NCBI GenBank assembly: GCA_036244855.1
Contig: BQKZ01000282.1
Span: 1-21,803, forward strand
Length of the DNA stretch: 21,803 bases
Source of the DNA: Temnopleurus reevesii
Taxonomy: Eukaryota; Echinodermata; Echinoidea; Temnopleuroida; Temnopleuridae
Direction of reading: 5' to 3'
In this document: positions 1 through 9,237 of the stretch, piece by piece
Layout of the letters: each line of letters opens with the position of its first letter
Position numbering within the stretch: the first letter of the stretch is position 1
The notes under the pieces: model-generated
The model's input: the letters and a program-made list of their open reading frames with translations, nothing else
Told to the model about the DNA's origin: nothing
Databases searched by the model: none
Program-made: the position numbers and the translations under genes

Positions 1-810
1 ACAAATGCAACTGTTCAAACCCTTAAAGACAAATATAAACTAGAACTTGTTTTTCCCCCTGAAGAAGGAGTCAGGTGCCACCGAAAATGTGGGAAGTTTT
101 GAATCTTTGAAAAATTGGCCTATAGTAATGCACATTATCGGTCATCGTGTCATAGAGACATTGTATGTGATATGCGCTTTATAAGTATAGTATATTATTA
201 TTATTATTATTTATGCATGTGCCAATAAATAATACTTGGGATATGATGCACACAGAAATAAGATTTTGACTTTTGAAAAGTGACAATAATTCTGTTAGAT
301 ATGTTCACCCATGCATAGAATGTGGGATTATGGTGATTTTTACACACAAGCTAGCTCGTTAGTTTATAAACATTACCAGCAAAATTTGTTATCAGACACT
401 CCTCGATGAAAAGTTATACTTCTTTCGATATAAACCACTTTTGTAATGATTTCAAATATATTCATGTTTGTCCCGAGATGAGCTATTTGTTCAGATGTCA
501 GAAAATATCGAAAAAAACATATTCGGAATGCCACTTGCATACATTAACGTTGCTATAAGTTGGAAAAAACATTGTAGCTTGACCAACCTAGCAACAACCA
601 TTACATGCTTTCCACATTACTTCCATTGAAATACGATTATTATATTTCAGGTTAATAAATAATTTGTCATTGTTCGTTTGACAAGCAAGCGTGCATAAAA
701 ATTGAATACGTGACGATAGAGGGGTCAAACATTTTTGTTTTAAGTAAATGGGGCATTTTATAATTAATTGTAATCATTGTCTCTTTTGTCTGTGCTTCTG
801 TCAATCAAAG
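1..810. other. Non-coding sequence, probable intron of the EGF/lectin gene
   Basis: No exon, RNA gene or recognisable transposon was found here. The stretch is AT-rich, with a short ATT microsatellite near 191-210. The last 30 bases before 811 form a pyrimidine-rich tract ending in AG, which is the acceptor of the EGF exon. I therefore read this as intron of the plus-strand gene whose 5' exons lie left of the window. Confidence 0.5.
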
Positions 811-912
811 ACTGTATCTCTGAACCCTGTTTGAATGGAGGGTCTTGTGTGGAAGAACACGTGGGCTTTCACTGCGCATGTCCAGAGGGATACGAAGGTC
901 CTACATGCAATG
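811..912 (+). CDS. EGF-like domain exon (phase 1-1)
   Basis: A 102-bp exon encodes a complete EGF module of 34 codons. The acceptor is the pyrimidine-rich stretch ending in CAAAG before 811; the donor is G/GTAAGA at 912/913. The six cysteines are spaced C-x4-C-x5-C-x8-C-x-C-x8-C, with the usual GY..G between the last two. Both ends are phase 1, the classic symmetrical EGF exon that can be shuffled without breaking frame. The loop between cysteines 3 and 4 lacks the Asp/Asn of calcium-binding EGFs, so calcium binding is not supported. CISEPC matches the O-glucose consensus CxSxPC, and CLNGGSC matches the O-fucose consensus Cx4(S/T)C. The open frame continuing past 912 to 1091 is read-through into intron. 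Confidence 0.88.
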
Positions 913-3900
913 GTAAGAGTACAAACAAATCCACCTCAAATAGTTTTCACTTCAGTAATCCAAATGTATCACTTTGGTATAAAATGATCAGAATTTTTAT
1001 ATACATAGCCATTTTTCTTCAATCTGCAATTTTTAATCAATTCGGTATTAGTAATGTAAATTTGAATATTTCTACTTCCTATTATCGATGATTATTTTAT
1101 TGTACCATTTTCATTAACTCCAGATCAGTGATAATTTGATATTGGTATATTTCTTTTGCTTCAGGGCCAAGATTAAAACCAATAAACAGCGTAACTGCAC
1201 TTCATGTGTAATTGTGTAATTATGTGCTGAGTTTGCTTTCTTTTCCAGGTTAGAAACTTGCTCGACGCAAAGTACAATTTAATTTAGTATATAACAATTG
1301 ATGTATTGGCTTACTCAGTAGAATGCTTGCGTCACTACAGGAACTAGATGCAGGGTTCGATTACCGGTCGCGTCACACAAAAAGACGTTTACTTAAAAGA
1401 TTGGAATCGCTGCCATCCTCTGATCCTGTTGAAGGTTATAGTTACTATAGCATAATAATTGCTATTGTAAATATTGTCGCCGTTATCATTATTGTTTTTA
1501 TTTTATTTTCTTACAAAATTAAGTATTTTCCAACCAACAAATGTGTTTTTTGTTTTCTTTTTGTTAATGTGGTATTAAAAAAAATGTTATTTCACTGGGT
1601 CCTAAGCAATACAAGCTTTGCTTTTAATTTAGGTTCCCCCACTTTTGTTATCTTTTTTGACAAATTCTTATTAATTTTTCGATTTTGTGTAAATATTTCT
1701 TGATTGATATGTATTATTGTCATATATGATTTGTTATTGTAAACGAAAGTGGAAAAATAAATTCTTCCCCTTCCCTTCTCTCCCTCTCTCTCCCTCCTCT
1801 TTCTCCCCCTTTCTCTGTTTCCTCCCTATCTTCCCTCCTTATCTCTTCCTCCTTACCCCCTCTCTCTCTCTCCCTCTCCTTTCTCTCTTTTTATCTCTAT
1901 CCCACACATACTTGCTCTCTTACCACTGTTTATCTCACACCTTCTGTCCCGCCTCTTCCCCTCTCTCCCTCTCTCTCTCTCTCTCTTGCTCCTCTTTCTT
2001 GATGAGTCATTGCTTATTTTGAAGCCAAGTAATCATCATTTGTAATTTGTTTTAAAACAAAATATAGGCCTATGTCAAATGTAACATTTCTTATAAAATA
2101 TAGGATTATGTACTGAAAAAAAGCCTCTTCTGGCGGGCACACCTTTTTGATAATGCGCCATCAACGTTGGAAATCGAATAAAAATTACAAAAACATTTGA
2201 TTGACGGGAGTTAGGTTTATTTACACAAGATGGGTTGATTATTTACTCACTGATGTTAAACAACGTTGCACTGAAAATGCACGTCTGTATTTAACGTCAA
2301 AACAAGAAAATAAATGTATCAGTTGAAAATCGTACTAAAATTGTTGCCCACTAAACCCATGAAAGTTTGGGCAACACGCAGAACAATCAACTTATTGCTC
2401 AAATCTATGCGTATTTAATTATATAAACCGTAAAATTCAAAGCAGTATGGACGAAATGTTACCATCCTCTAAAAATATATTTCAATCAATAGTTGCATTG
2501 ACAGTATATAGCCCGGTGCTGTTTGAAGGGGATCCAGCCCCTGGAATTATGGATTTCTGAGTGAATGACAACAAATTATATGAACAAACTGAAAAGAACA
2601 AAAAATTCAAAAGGGTTTGATATATTCTTGCCAAAAGGTGTGATAAAGGTGTGATAAAGATGTGCCAACCTTAACCAAAAGAACCCAAATTTTGGCGCCT
2701 TTTCGTGGAAAAGTANACGAAGAAGCGTGCATACAATTTAAATGCATTACGAAAATAATCTATTCAATAAACTTTTGATTTTATTAAAACATTTATCTTT
2801 ACCTCTAACTTTTAATTTACCTTGACGGTAGCGTAATGAGAATTGGAAGTGGGCGCATTGTCTATTAAGAAATGCTTCGCTATATACATGAGAATTAATA
2901 TGTAAATCACACCAACTCTCTATCGATTAATACATATAGAATTCCATATGGTCTGCCCCCCGCACTGGGACTATCACCATGGCAACTGCTATCGTTACAG
3001 CTCACCAATCGACCACGGGTACGCAAAGTATATATGTGAGAGTACTCCATACTTCATCGAGAGAGGGATACAACCTAATTTGGTGTCTATTCACAGTGCA
3101 GAAGAATATGTCTTCATCTATGATTATTGGGTCTCAAAACAGGTATGAATAGACGAAAATAGACGATCCTACCAATACGTGCAAATTGTATGCGTTCTCT
3201 ACACATAATTTTAAAGGTTGTTTGGGGCAACCTAACTCCTTACTCGATGCTTTCCCGACAGAGCAAAAATTAATTCCAGCAGAATTATTAATTGATAACT
3301 CCTCTCTTGTCAATGTTCATATTATCATTATTATTACTATTGTGTGATTTATTTTTCAATTTGAGTATTTAACAGTTTTCAATACTAATAATATTCGATT
3401 TTAGTAGCCTATATAGTACACTTTAGGGATACTGTTTATACATTTGTATATTTGTATATATTTTTATATTTGTTGTTTGCAAACAGGGCCTCATGGAAGA
3501 CCACCAAGTTGGTGAAATGAGCCATCCTGTATAAATATCAGAAATAAATAAATGAAAAAATAAATAAATAAATGCAAAATATATTCCATGTATTGTACTC
3601 AAATGATTAGTGACTGGTTTATTGGAAGTTACGTAAGTACGTTTGTTAAAATGTTTTTTTAATAACCCTTTATCGTGCCTCTCATAATCTTATTGCATTG
3701 TACCCTATTTCCATGAAAAAGATGAATATTGCGACATTGTTCCTTTTGAACCCGATGTTTGCATAAACAAAAATATTATCATCGTCAATGAATACAATAC
3801 GATGCTTGTTTTCTTCTTCTTCTTTTTCTTCTTCTTCTTCGTCTTCTTCTCCTTCTCCCTCTCCTTTTCCTTCTCCTCCTCCTCCTCCTTCTTCTTCTTC

Positions 3901-4268
3901 TTCTTCTTCTTCTTCTTCTTCTTCTTCTTCTTCTTCTTCTCCTCCTCCTAGCTCCTCCTCCTCCTTCTTCTCCTCCTTCTCCTCATCCTCCTACGTCTCC
4001 ACAGCCCTTCTCGGCAGTCTCCCGCATTGGTGTGCTATGGATTGGTCTATCGAAGCCCTCTGAGACGTCTGGTTGGGATGATGGCAGTCCTCTTGAATTC
4101 ACTGACTGGGCACAAGGAGAGGATTACAGATACATGCTCGAAGACAGAGTATGTGTTTTTATCTTGCGAACTAAAGCCATTGCCAGGGAGAACATGGACA
4201 ACTGGTTCGCGGGAACCTGTTCACTCTCAGCAAAGGCATCTTACATTTGTCAGGCCACTCTCCGATGA
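811..4268 (+). CDS. EGF plus C-type lectin domain protein, 3' part of gene (three exons)
   Basis: The predicted join is 811-912, 2940-3142 and 4005-4268. Phases agree: the EGF exon ends after the first base of a codon, the first lectin exon begins with the two bases that complete it, and the lectin-lectin junction falls between codons. The product is an EGF module followed directly by a C-type lectin domain at the extreme C-terminus. Such modules occur in secreted or cell-surface recognition proteins (known of the families). There is no membrane segment or tail after the lectin domain in this part. Signal peptide and earlier domains must lie left of position 1. It is possible that further exons lie between 912 and 2940 or that EGF and lectin belong to different genes, but the phase match and equal strand favour one gene. 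Exact family and symbol cannot be assigned. Confidence 0.72.
1303..1440 (+). repeat. tRNA-derived SINE fragment (A- and B-box-like)
   Basis: The sequence GGGTTCGATTACC near 1354-1366 closely matches the T-arm/B-box of a tRNA promoter. About 45 bases upstream, TGGCTTACTCAGTAG resembles an A box/D-arm. The following bases (GTCACACAAAAAGACG) resemble the non-tRNA body of tRNA-derived SINEs. The cloverleaf is not intact, so this is a decayed SINE or tRNA pseudogene and not a working tRNA. It explains the open frame of 126 codons at 1323-1703, which I do not regard as a gene. The family name cannot be assigned without a repeat library. Confidence 0.5.
1765..2000. repeat. CT-rich low-complexity tract
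   Basis: About 235 bases are almost purely pyrimidine on the plus strand, with runs of CTCTCT, CCCTCT and CTTCCC. The open frame across it (1717-2022) is a low-complexity artefact rich in Ser, Leu and Pro. Confidence 0.9.
2940..3142 (+). CDS. C-type lectin domain, first half (exon)
   Basis: The exon starts after AG at 2938-2939 and ends CAG/GTATGA at 3142/3143. It encodes the N-terminal half of a long-form C-type lectin fold. CPPHW begins the domain, followed by GNCYRY, a third cysteine in YICES, then NLVSIHSAEE, the signature that leads into helix 2. The ATG at 2948 is internal, not a start. Length and order of motifs are normal for the family apart from a somewhat longer loop (ICESTPYFIERGIQPN) before LVSIHS. 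Confidence 0.88.
3470..3577 (+). mobile_element. LINE 3'-end fragment with A-rich tail
   Basis: The stretch starting GGGCCTCATGG contains a small hairpin (CACCAA/TTGGTG), then CCTGTATAAATAT, and runs into repeated AAATA units. That layout is typical of the 3' UTR and tail of CR1/jockey-like non-LTR retrotransposons. No coding part remains, so the assignment rests on the tail structure and on resemblance to known tails from memory. Confidence 0.4.
3809..3990 (+). repeat. TTC/CTC trinucleotide microsatellite next to a splice acceptor
   Basis: A run of TTC units flanked by CTC and TCC variants extends for about 180 bases and stops about 14 bases before the acceptor AG at 4003-4004. It gives a poly-serine open frame (3788-4063) in one reading frame that overlaps the lectin exon out of frame; that frame is an artefact. 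Confidence 0.92.
4005..4268 (+). CDS. C-type lectin domain, second half and stop (terminal exon)
   Basis: The exon follows AG at 4003-4004 in phase 0 and ends with TGA at 4266-4268. It encodes LWIGLSKP (the WIGL core strand of the fold), GWDDGSPLEFTDW, then the conserved cysteines in RVCVFI, AGTCSLS and YICQA. The calcium/sugar site motif EPN or QPD, expected between TDW and the first of these cysteines, is absent. The WND motif is replaced by NWFAGTC. The fold should therefore be intact, but classical calcium-dependent carbohydrate binding is not supported (inference from missing residues). Four residues after the last cysteine (ATLR) the protein ends. Confidence 0.88.
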   Translation, partial: PFSAVSRIGVLWIGLSKPSETSGWDDGSPLEFTDWAQGEDYRYMLEDRVCVFILRTKAIARENMDNWFAGTCSLSAKASYICQATLR

Positions 4269-4362
4269 ATTGCAATCAATATTTCGTTTGATTGACAGAT
4301 ATAATACGGATTTCTAATTTTATGAGCCTTTACAGTTGTCAAATATGACAGTAGTTAAGCGT

Positions 4363-4368
4363 AATAAA
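4363..4368 (+). promoter_or_regulatory. Polyadenylation signal AATAAA of the lectin gene
   Basis: A canonical AATAAA lies 95 bases downstream of the lectin stop codon, giving a short 3' UTR. It supports 4005-4268 as the terminal exon. Confidence 0.65.
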
Positions 4369-4582
4369 AGAAAACTCTAACAATAGTGACCGATTCCAAA
4401 CATGATTTTTTTTCCTATTCAACACTCTTCTAAAGAATCCTGCCATACTTCATACATATATCAGGCAACTTCCTTTTAAAGATAAGAAAAGGGGGCAAAA
4501 AAATAAGACAAAATGAGACAATGTTATCGTTTTGAGGTCCGGTTGTTACTCAATGATAGAACCGTATTAGCTTGGAGAAGTG

Positions 4583-5245
4583 TGATTTGATTTGATTTTA
4601 TTCGTCAGATACGGTATAACATATACGATACCATGACAAGGATAACCCATGAAAGCCGAAAGGCTTATTTCCAATGGGGTCCTTACTATAAGTACAACAT
4701 ACATCATAAAACAAAAATAAAATCAACAAAATACAACAATAATCAATCCAAAGTGTTACATATCATTTGGTAAAACATCTAACGAAAAGACAGTAAACAA
4801 CTCGCATTTAAAAGTAAATAAACAAAAATTATCGAAGGCCCCGAAGGGATTCGGTTTTCAAATATTTCTTAAGTACAATTTTGAAGAGGGGGAAACTTTT
4901 AACCTGTTTTATGTGGGTTGGGAGGGAATTCCAAAATTGAATGCCATTGAAATAGAACGAGTTTCCGACCTGATTTGTCCGTTTCGGTAAAACAAAATTT
5001 AATTGGCTGTATCTCGTATTTTGTTTATGGACATTTAACACACGAGAAAAATTTTCTGACATATAGTGGCTAATATTATTATAAAATATTCTATGAACAT
5101 GTTGCAAAGCAAGCTGTTTTGCTCTTTGAGTAAAGTGGAGGAGACCTGCTCCCTCAAATTCGTTAAATCCAACATGTGATACAATCAAAATTTGACAAAA
5201 TATCGCAAAAGAAAGCATTAAGAAATATTTCAAAATCACACCATA
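4583..5245 (-). mobile_element. 5'-truncated LINE: reverse-transcriptase C-terminus and 3' UTR
   Basis: The minus-strand frame 5239-4829 encodes the typical C-terminal tail of CR1/L2/jockey-type reverse transcriptases. It has the NTR motif (KQNTRYS), a basic stretch, FWNSLPTHIKQ, then a SFPLFKIVLKKYL helix and a stop. After the stop comes about 240 bases of 3' UTR, including ATTGGAAATAAGCC and TGACGAATAAAATC, ending in short ATCAA-type pentamer repeats near 4583-4602. The catalytic palm (YxDD) and endonuclease are missing, so it is a dead insertion truncated at its 5' end, as is usual for target-primed reverse transcription. Confidence 0.78.
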
Positions 5246-5312
5246 GAGCTCACACGGACAAAATAATTAAAAAAGAAAGTTCTCGAAATAAAGAATAATT
5301 ATTATTTATAGC

Positions 5313-6147
5313 TTTGACAGTTCATGTATAAACTGGGCAAAATACAACCTCCTGCCATCTTCGAAAATATCTTCATAAGAAATGACACGATTCGCAAATT
5401 CCAAACAAGACAGATAAGAGGGAATTTTAAGAACCCACTTGTAATAGCAGAAAATACACTTAGGTCCCAAATACTGGAATTCTCGGGATATCAATATAAA
5501 ACAATCCTCGAGTCTACAGATGTTTAAACTAAAGTTGAAAAGATATCTCCTTGATTCATATACCCTTCCATCAGCCGTTTTGTTTACCTAATTTTATGGG
5601 GAGTTTTTTCACAAAAAAAAATTTGCTTTCCACAGGCATTCGCCTCATGAATCCTCGTTATAGCTGCGACTACCCTCTCCTATCAAAGCTTCTCTCGCCA
5701 ATTTATTCTGCTCTTTATCTCTGCCTCTTCCTACTCATACCGTTTGTTAGTTGCATAAAATCTTACATCTATTTCGTTGCAACTCCCCACTCCACTATTT
5801 CCTTATTTGTTACTTTTATCCTCAATTATTCACATGCTTGATTTGTTCGTATAATGTATTTCTTATAACAACTCTAATTGTCTTTCTTTATATAGCGCAA
5901 CTATAATCTGGGCGTGTGCTTCTTACAAGCTTTGTTATTTTTTTCCTGCACACCCCTCTATTTCGAAATCCTTGGTCGTTTAAATCAAATCTTAATTTGT
6001 AAACAATTATAATGTAAATATTTTGTTTGCGATTTTTCTTTGTAATTTTGTTGAATTAATATGTTTATTCGAAATTGTTTGCATTTATTTTTTGTTATAT
6101 TGCTTGTTATCGAAATGGAAATAAATAAATCAAATCAAATCAAAACA
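5313..6147 (+). mobile_element. 5'-truncated LINE on the plus strand, frameshifted RT tail and 3' UTR
   Basis: Translation from 5324 gives MYKLGKIQPP..F.N.F and QTRQIRG, the pre-tail of a LINE reverse transcriptase. After a frameshift near 5450 the frame continues as KIHLGPKYWNS, KQSSSLQMFKLKLKRYLL and stops at 5589-5591. The WNS and FKxKLKxYLL blocks are the usual C-terminal signature. About 550 bases of AT-rich 3' UTR follow, ending with AATAAATAAATC and ATCAA-type pentamer repeats at 6121-6143. It is a pseudogene fragment of the same general clade as the minus-strand element beside it, but the sequences are clearly diverged. Confidence 0.75.
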
Positions 6148-7340
6148 ATTACAGTTGCCTTGTTGGTTGCACGAAGCAAGGCTTGTTATGAGTGAAGACC
6201 AAATATAGGATAGAGAATAATATCAAAATAATCATATTTGTGTGAATTTATTGAGCCCTTGTGTAATTAAGATTCAGTATTTCTAGAGACAATTAACAAT
6301 CCAACAATCCATCTGTATAAAATATGTATACATGTATGTATATAGATCAATTTTTCATTAATATTAATTCATAATGGCCATGATGGCTGCCAAAAATTAC
6401 AAATTCCAAGGCACACATTGCGAATGGAACAGCGTGAAAGTCATGTATTTGGATTTGACTATATAATGAAGTATTTATGCCGATAAAACTAAAAAGATGC
6501 TGACAAAGTATGGTAAAATAAAACTAAGAATAACATATTCGACGCGGTATATTAATATTGAAACTTTAGTTACGTCATGGTATCCTAAAAGTTATGATTA
6601 ATAATATAACACTTTCATGGTTTATATGCCATAATTTAGTCATCAACAAGTAACAACTGTATGCACTGCGGATATTTCAGGATATTTATAAAAAGAGATA
6701 GCCGAAGAGATTTGGCCACTTTTTTTTAGCCAAAGCGTGACATCTCCAGATAAGGCCGGGTTTTGTTGAATATGATGGCAATTTTTTTCTCGCTTTTTAT
6801 TTTCTGCGAACATTATAGTTTTGCGAAATGAGAAATTCAATTCCAACGGTTATTTCCTTTGAGATATCTATTTCTAAGTCTTCGATTACCTGTGTAAATA
6901 CACATATTAATTGATCTAATCAAGCATTTATTAGAAACAAGTCTTGTCTTTCCGCTTACGCCCACAATCAAAGTTGATTATTACGGCATTTTAGGTGTAG
7001 ATCGCGACCAGACTAATTTCTTTTTATTGTAATTAATCAAGTAGTTGTAATCATTATATCATTATACTTCAAACCGTTTGCGTATCCGTTTGTACATAGG
7101 TAACATTAAGTATTAAGTACTTAATGCCCAATATCAAGGTAACTCTAGTACAGATAGATCATTACCTTCATGTACCCTAATGCAATATATAATAATAAAA
7201 TATACAGATTCGTATTTACAATCGTAATAATAACTTTGAATCAAGGTTAAGTGATTCATTTATAGCCTACCTATCACAAAATTATATTGATCATTTTATT
7301 ATACTTATGTTGGCCTAAACAATTTATGACGATGTGTATA
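6148..7340. other. AT-rich intergenic sequence without recognisable genes
   Basis: I see no exon with supporting splice sites, no RNA gene and no clear inverted-repeat element. The only open frame (6643-6846, minus) has no recognisable domain. Confidence 0.5.
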
Positions 7341-7341
7341 T

Positions 7342-7560
7342 AATTTATTTATTTATTTATTTATTTTTATTTTTATTTTATTTTATTTATTTTTTTTAAT
7401 AAAAAATAATGTTTCGTTGAACATATTTACACACTGTTAATTGACAAAAATGTATCAAAGATCGTTGCTGCTACTGCCTTTTCCGGGAGCACATTCCAGT
7501 CTTTCACAGTTTGGGGAAGGAATGATCCAGCCCTGTACTGCGTCCTGCAAGTAATGATTT
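7342..7560 (-). mobile_element. LINE C-terminal fragment with (TAAA/AAATA)n tail
   Basis: Read on the minus strand from about 7546, the sequence encodes RTQYRAGSFLPQTVKDWNVL and then PEKAVAATIFDTF, with a stop at 7429-7427. The block F(F/L)PxTVxDWNxLP..xxxxxxxxxF is the end of many CR1/jockey-clade reverse transcriptases. After a 3' UTR of only about 30 bases the copy ends in repeated AAATA/TAAA units (7342-7400), as expected for a LINE tail in this orientation. Only about the last 40 residues are left. Confidence 0.65.
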
Positions 7561-8190
7561 GAGTGCCAGTTTACATGCATATAGCCAGGCCCATGGCCCC
7601 TTTCCGGGCTCAAGGCAGGTATAGCAACGATATACATTGTTGTGATATACTGTACAATACAACATATATAATCATAACATGTCATACTTTGTTCTCATCA
7701 ATAAATGCAAGCTCTCACAATATAGTAGTTTTGTTCATAGAAAGGGTTATCCTCGTCAAAAATTTAAGCCTGTATCGATACCTTTTTCATGTCACAGAAT
7801 ACTTGCATAAGATAATTAATACTGTTGTGTTGTTAGAAACAACACGACATTAACCATTTCCGAAAAATTAAGTCAAAGACCATTTCAAAGGTTCTTTGTA
7901 ATGCTATTCAAATCGGAACCGGCGTGTCATTGTTGTGTCCGAACAGTTCTATTCACGGCGAACGGATATATTCTCCTTCGAACGATTTTATTTTTCGAAA
8001 ATAGTTGATATCGTGTTAAACACTAACCTGTGTCGAATTTATCAGCAAGTCTGATATTCATTTCTTGGGGTTCCACTATTCCATTCCAAAGCAGAAACGT
8101 TTACCCCTTCTTCCAGCACAGATACGCCCTTCTTCAGCTTCTCTTATTGATAATTCAAACTCATTCGAATTGCACTTAGTGTCCATAGAA
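7561..8190. other. No identified feature
   Basis: Open frames here (for example 7563-7853 plus) have no recognisable domain and overlap low-complexity AT-rich sequence. The 3' part (8076-8190) is continuous with the small minus-strand open frames described next. Confidence 0.4.
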
Positions 8191-8313
8191 TCACACGGAT
8201 AATTCTGAGACTCTTTTCGACTGTTGTAGGTCAGGCTGCTGTATCTTCTCACTATCCTTCCAAAAGTTCTCGATAGAAGAGTCAAAATAATCCCTAAAAC
8301 ATCCGAAGGCCAT
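8191..8313 (-). other. Short open frame of 40 residues with good start context, unknown
   Basis: The minus-strand ATG at 8313-8311 sits in CAAAATGGCC, a fair eukaryotic start context. It reads MAFGCFRDYFDSS and onward for 40 residues to TGA at 8193-8191, ending in a charged, Gln-rich stretch. A second minus frame (8285-8076) overlaps it and carries a long hydrophilic tail, so a frameshift between the two would give one longer protein. I do not recognise either. It could be a decayed retrocopy, the first exon of a lost gene or chance. There is no clear donor site. Confidence 0.2.
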
Positions 8314-8403
8314 TTTGTTGGCGTTGTTTAACATGTGTCAAACTGTTGGTAACTTGGGAGGAGTCCCTCTCTCCAACAGCCTCCTGCTCCGACATTATAC
8401 ACA

Positions 8404-8530
8404 TAAAGCCCAAGTCATATAGAGCTCCGATTTAACACGACTCAACACGGTTCTTTGTCATTGCTTATCCAGGTGAATCCAGGACAAAAAATATCGTGCT
8501 GCGTCGTGTTGAATCGGCGCTTCTATCACC
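8404..8530. mobile_element. MITE family B copy 1 (TCAACACG-type, partial right end)
   Basis: The left end reads AGCCCAAGTCATATAG after a TAA, followed by TTTAACACGACTCAACACG. The right side has the inverted counterpart CGTGTTGAATCGGCGCTTCTAT, after which the expected AGGTGACTGGGGC terminus is missing or altered. Same family as 12610-12756 and 20804-20934. Confidence 0.6.
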
Positions 8531-8536
8531 ATAAGC

Positions 8537-8963
8537 AGTCACCATATGCGCTGCGAGCAGAAGGGACAAAGGACTGGACAAAATAAACAATTTCCATTGA
8601 AACATTCACAATAGCAAGAGGCACACAGAAGACATGATGGCTTTTCATCTTATCCTGTGGATAAATGTCCAACAGGTTTTGGTGAATGAAAAGGGAAACT
8701 TTCATTCTTTTGTGTGTATCTAACTACATGTATTGTGAAAGCTTGAAGGAAGTTGTTTACATTGTTCAAAAGGCTTTTGAACAATGTAAACAACTTCATT
8801 CATTCAGTTTAGTATGCAGAAATATGTCAAACAGGCTTTGCACAATGAATAGGAACGGTGCTTTCTTTAGTGTGTATCTAGCTATTGTGAATACCTGAAT
8901 GAAGTTGTTTCTTTTGTCCACTTTTGTCCCATCTGCTCGTAGTCAATGCATGTGACTGGGCCC
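8537..8963. mobile_element. MITE family A: two truncated copies joined tail to tail
   Basis: Bases 8537-8760 match the first part of the family A element: a GAGCAGAAGGGACAAAGG arm, TTCACAATAGC, and a GGTGAATGAAAAGGG core. This is followed by an inverted, shortened second copy ending GTCCCATCTGCTCGTAG and then GTGACTGGGCCC before TTA at 8964-8966. The join is a palindrome at 8744-8802. The open frame 8686-8898 is a by-product of this repeat. Confidence 0.65.
8752..8794. repeat. Perfect 21-bp palindrome with one-base centre
   Basis: The two 21-base arms beginning GTTGTTTACATTG are exact reverse complements around a single G. With one mismatch the pairing extends to 8744-8802. It marks the junction of the two inverted family A copies. 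Confidence 0.9.
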
Positions 8964-8972
8964 TTAAATTAT

Positions 8973-9202
8973 CACTGTGAGCAGAAGTGACAAAGGACTG
9001 AGACAAATAAACATCTTCCTTCAAGCTTTCACAATAGCTAGATACACACAAAAAACAAAGTTTCCCTTTTCATTCACCAAACTTGTTCGACATTTATCCA
9101 CAGAATGAGATGGAAACCATATCTTTTGCGTGCCTCTTACGATTGTGAATGTTTCAATGGAAATTGTTTATTTTGTCCAGTCCTTTGTCCCTGCTCACAG
9201 TG
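8973..9202. mobile_element. MITE family A, complete copy
   Basis: The 230-bp element has terminal inverted repeats beginning CACTGTGAGCAG on both ends, followed by (AAG)(G/T)GACAAAGGACTG. Its whole length is the inverse of 8537-8760, so the two form long intrastrand arms. It has no coding capacity; a transposase in trans is assumed. Confidence 0.75.
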
Positions 9203-9237
9203 CATATGGGATGACGAGAAAAACACAAGACCGTAAG

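Larger units (their letters stand above)
913..2939 (+). other. Intron between EGF and first lectin exon
   Basis: The intron starts GTAAGA and ends with AG at 2938-2939 behind a weak pyrimidine tract. It contains a tRNA-like SINE piece near 1303-1440 and a CT-rich low-complexity tract at 1765-2000. From 2001 to 2939 I see no gene or identifiable element. An imperfect hairpin at 2252-2298 and one undetermined base (n) at 2716 are the only notable points. Confidence 0.55.
3143..4004 (+). other. Intron between the two lectin exons
   Basis: The intron starts GTATGA and ends ACAG at 4001-4004. It carries a LINE 3' tail near 3470-3577 and, at its 3' end, a TTC/CTC microsatellite (about 3809-3990) that takes the place of an ordinary polypyrimidine tract. 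Nothing else recognisable is present. Confidence 0.7.

Noticed and set aside
1166..1194. Mini-exon candidate after a strong TTTTGCTTCAG acceptor
   Set aside because: Phase at its end would not join the phase-1 acceptor of the lectin exon, and it encodes no recognisable motif.
1323..1703. Open frame of 126 codons that looks exon-like at its start
   Set aside because: Its first part is a tRNA-like SINE body and the rest is AT-rich low complexity; its phases do not fit the EGF or lectin exons.
1717..2022. Ser/Leu/Pro-rich open frame
   Set aside because: It is the CT-rich low-complexity tract.
2716..2716. Undetermined base n
   Set aside because: It is a single assembly ambiguity in an intron and affects no feature.
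3788..4063. Poly-serine open frame of 91 codons
   Set aside because: It is the translation of a TTC/TCC microsatellite and overlaps the true lectin exon in another frame.
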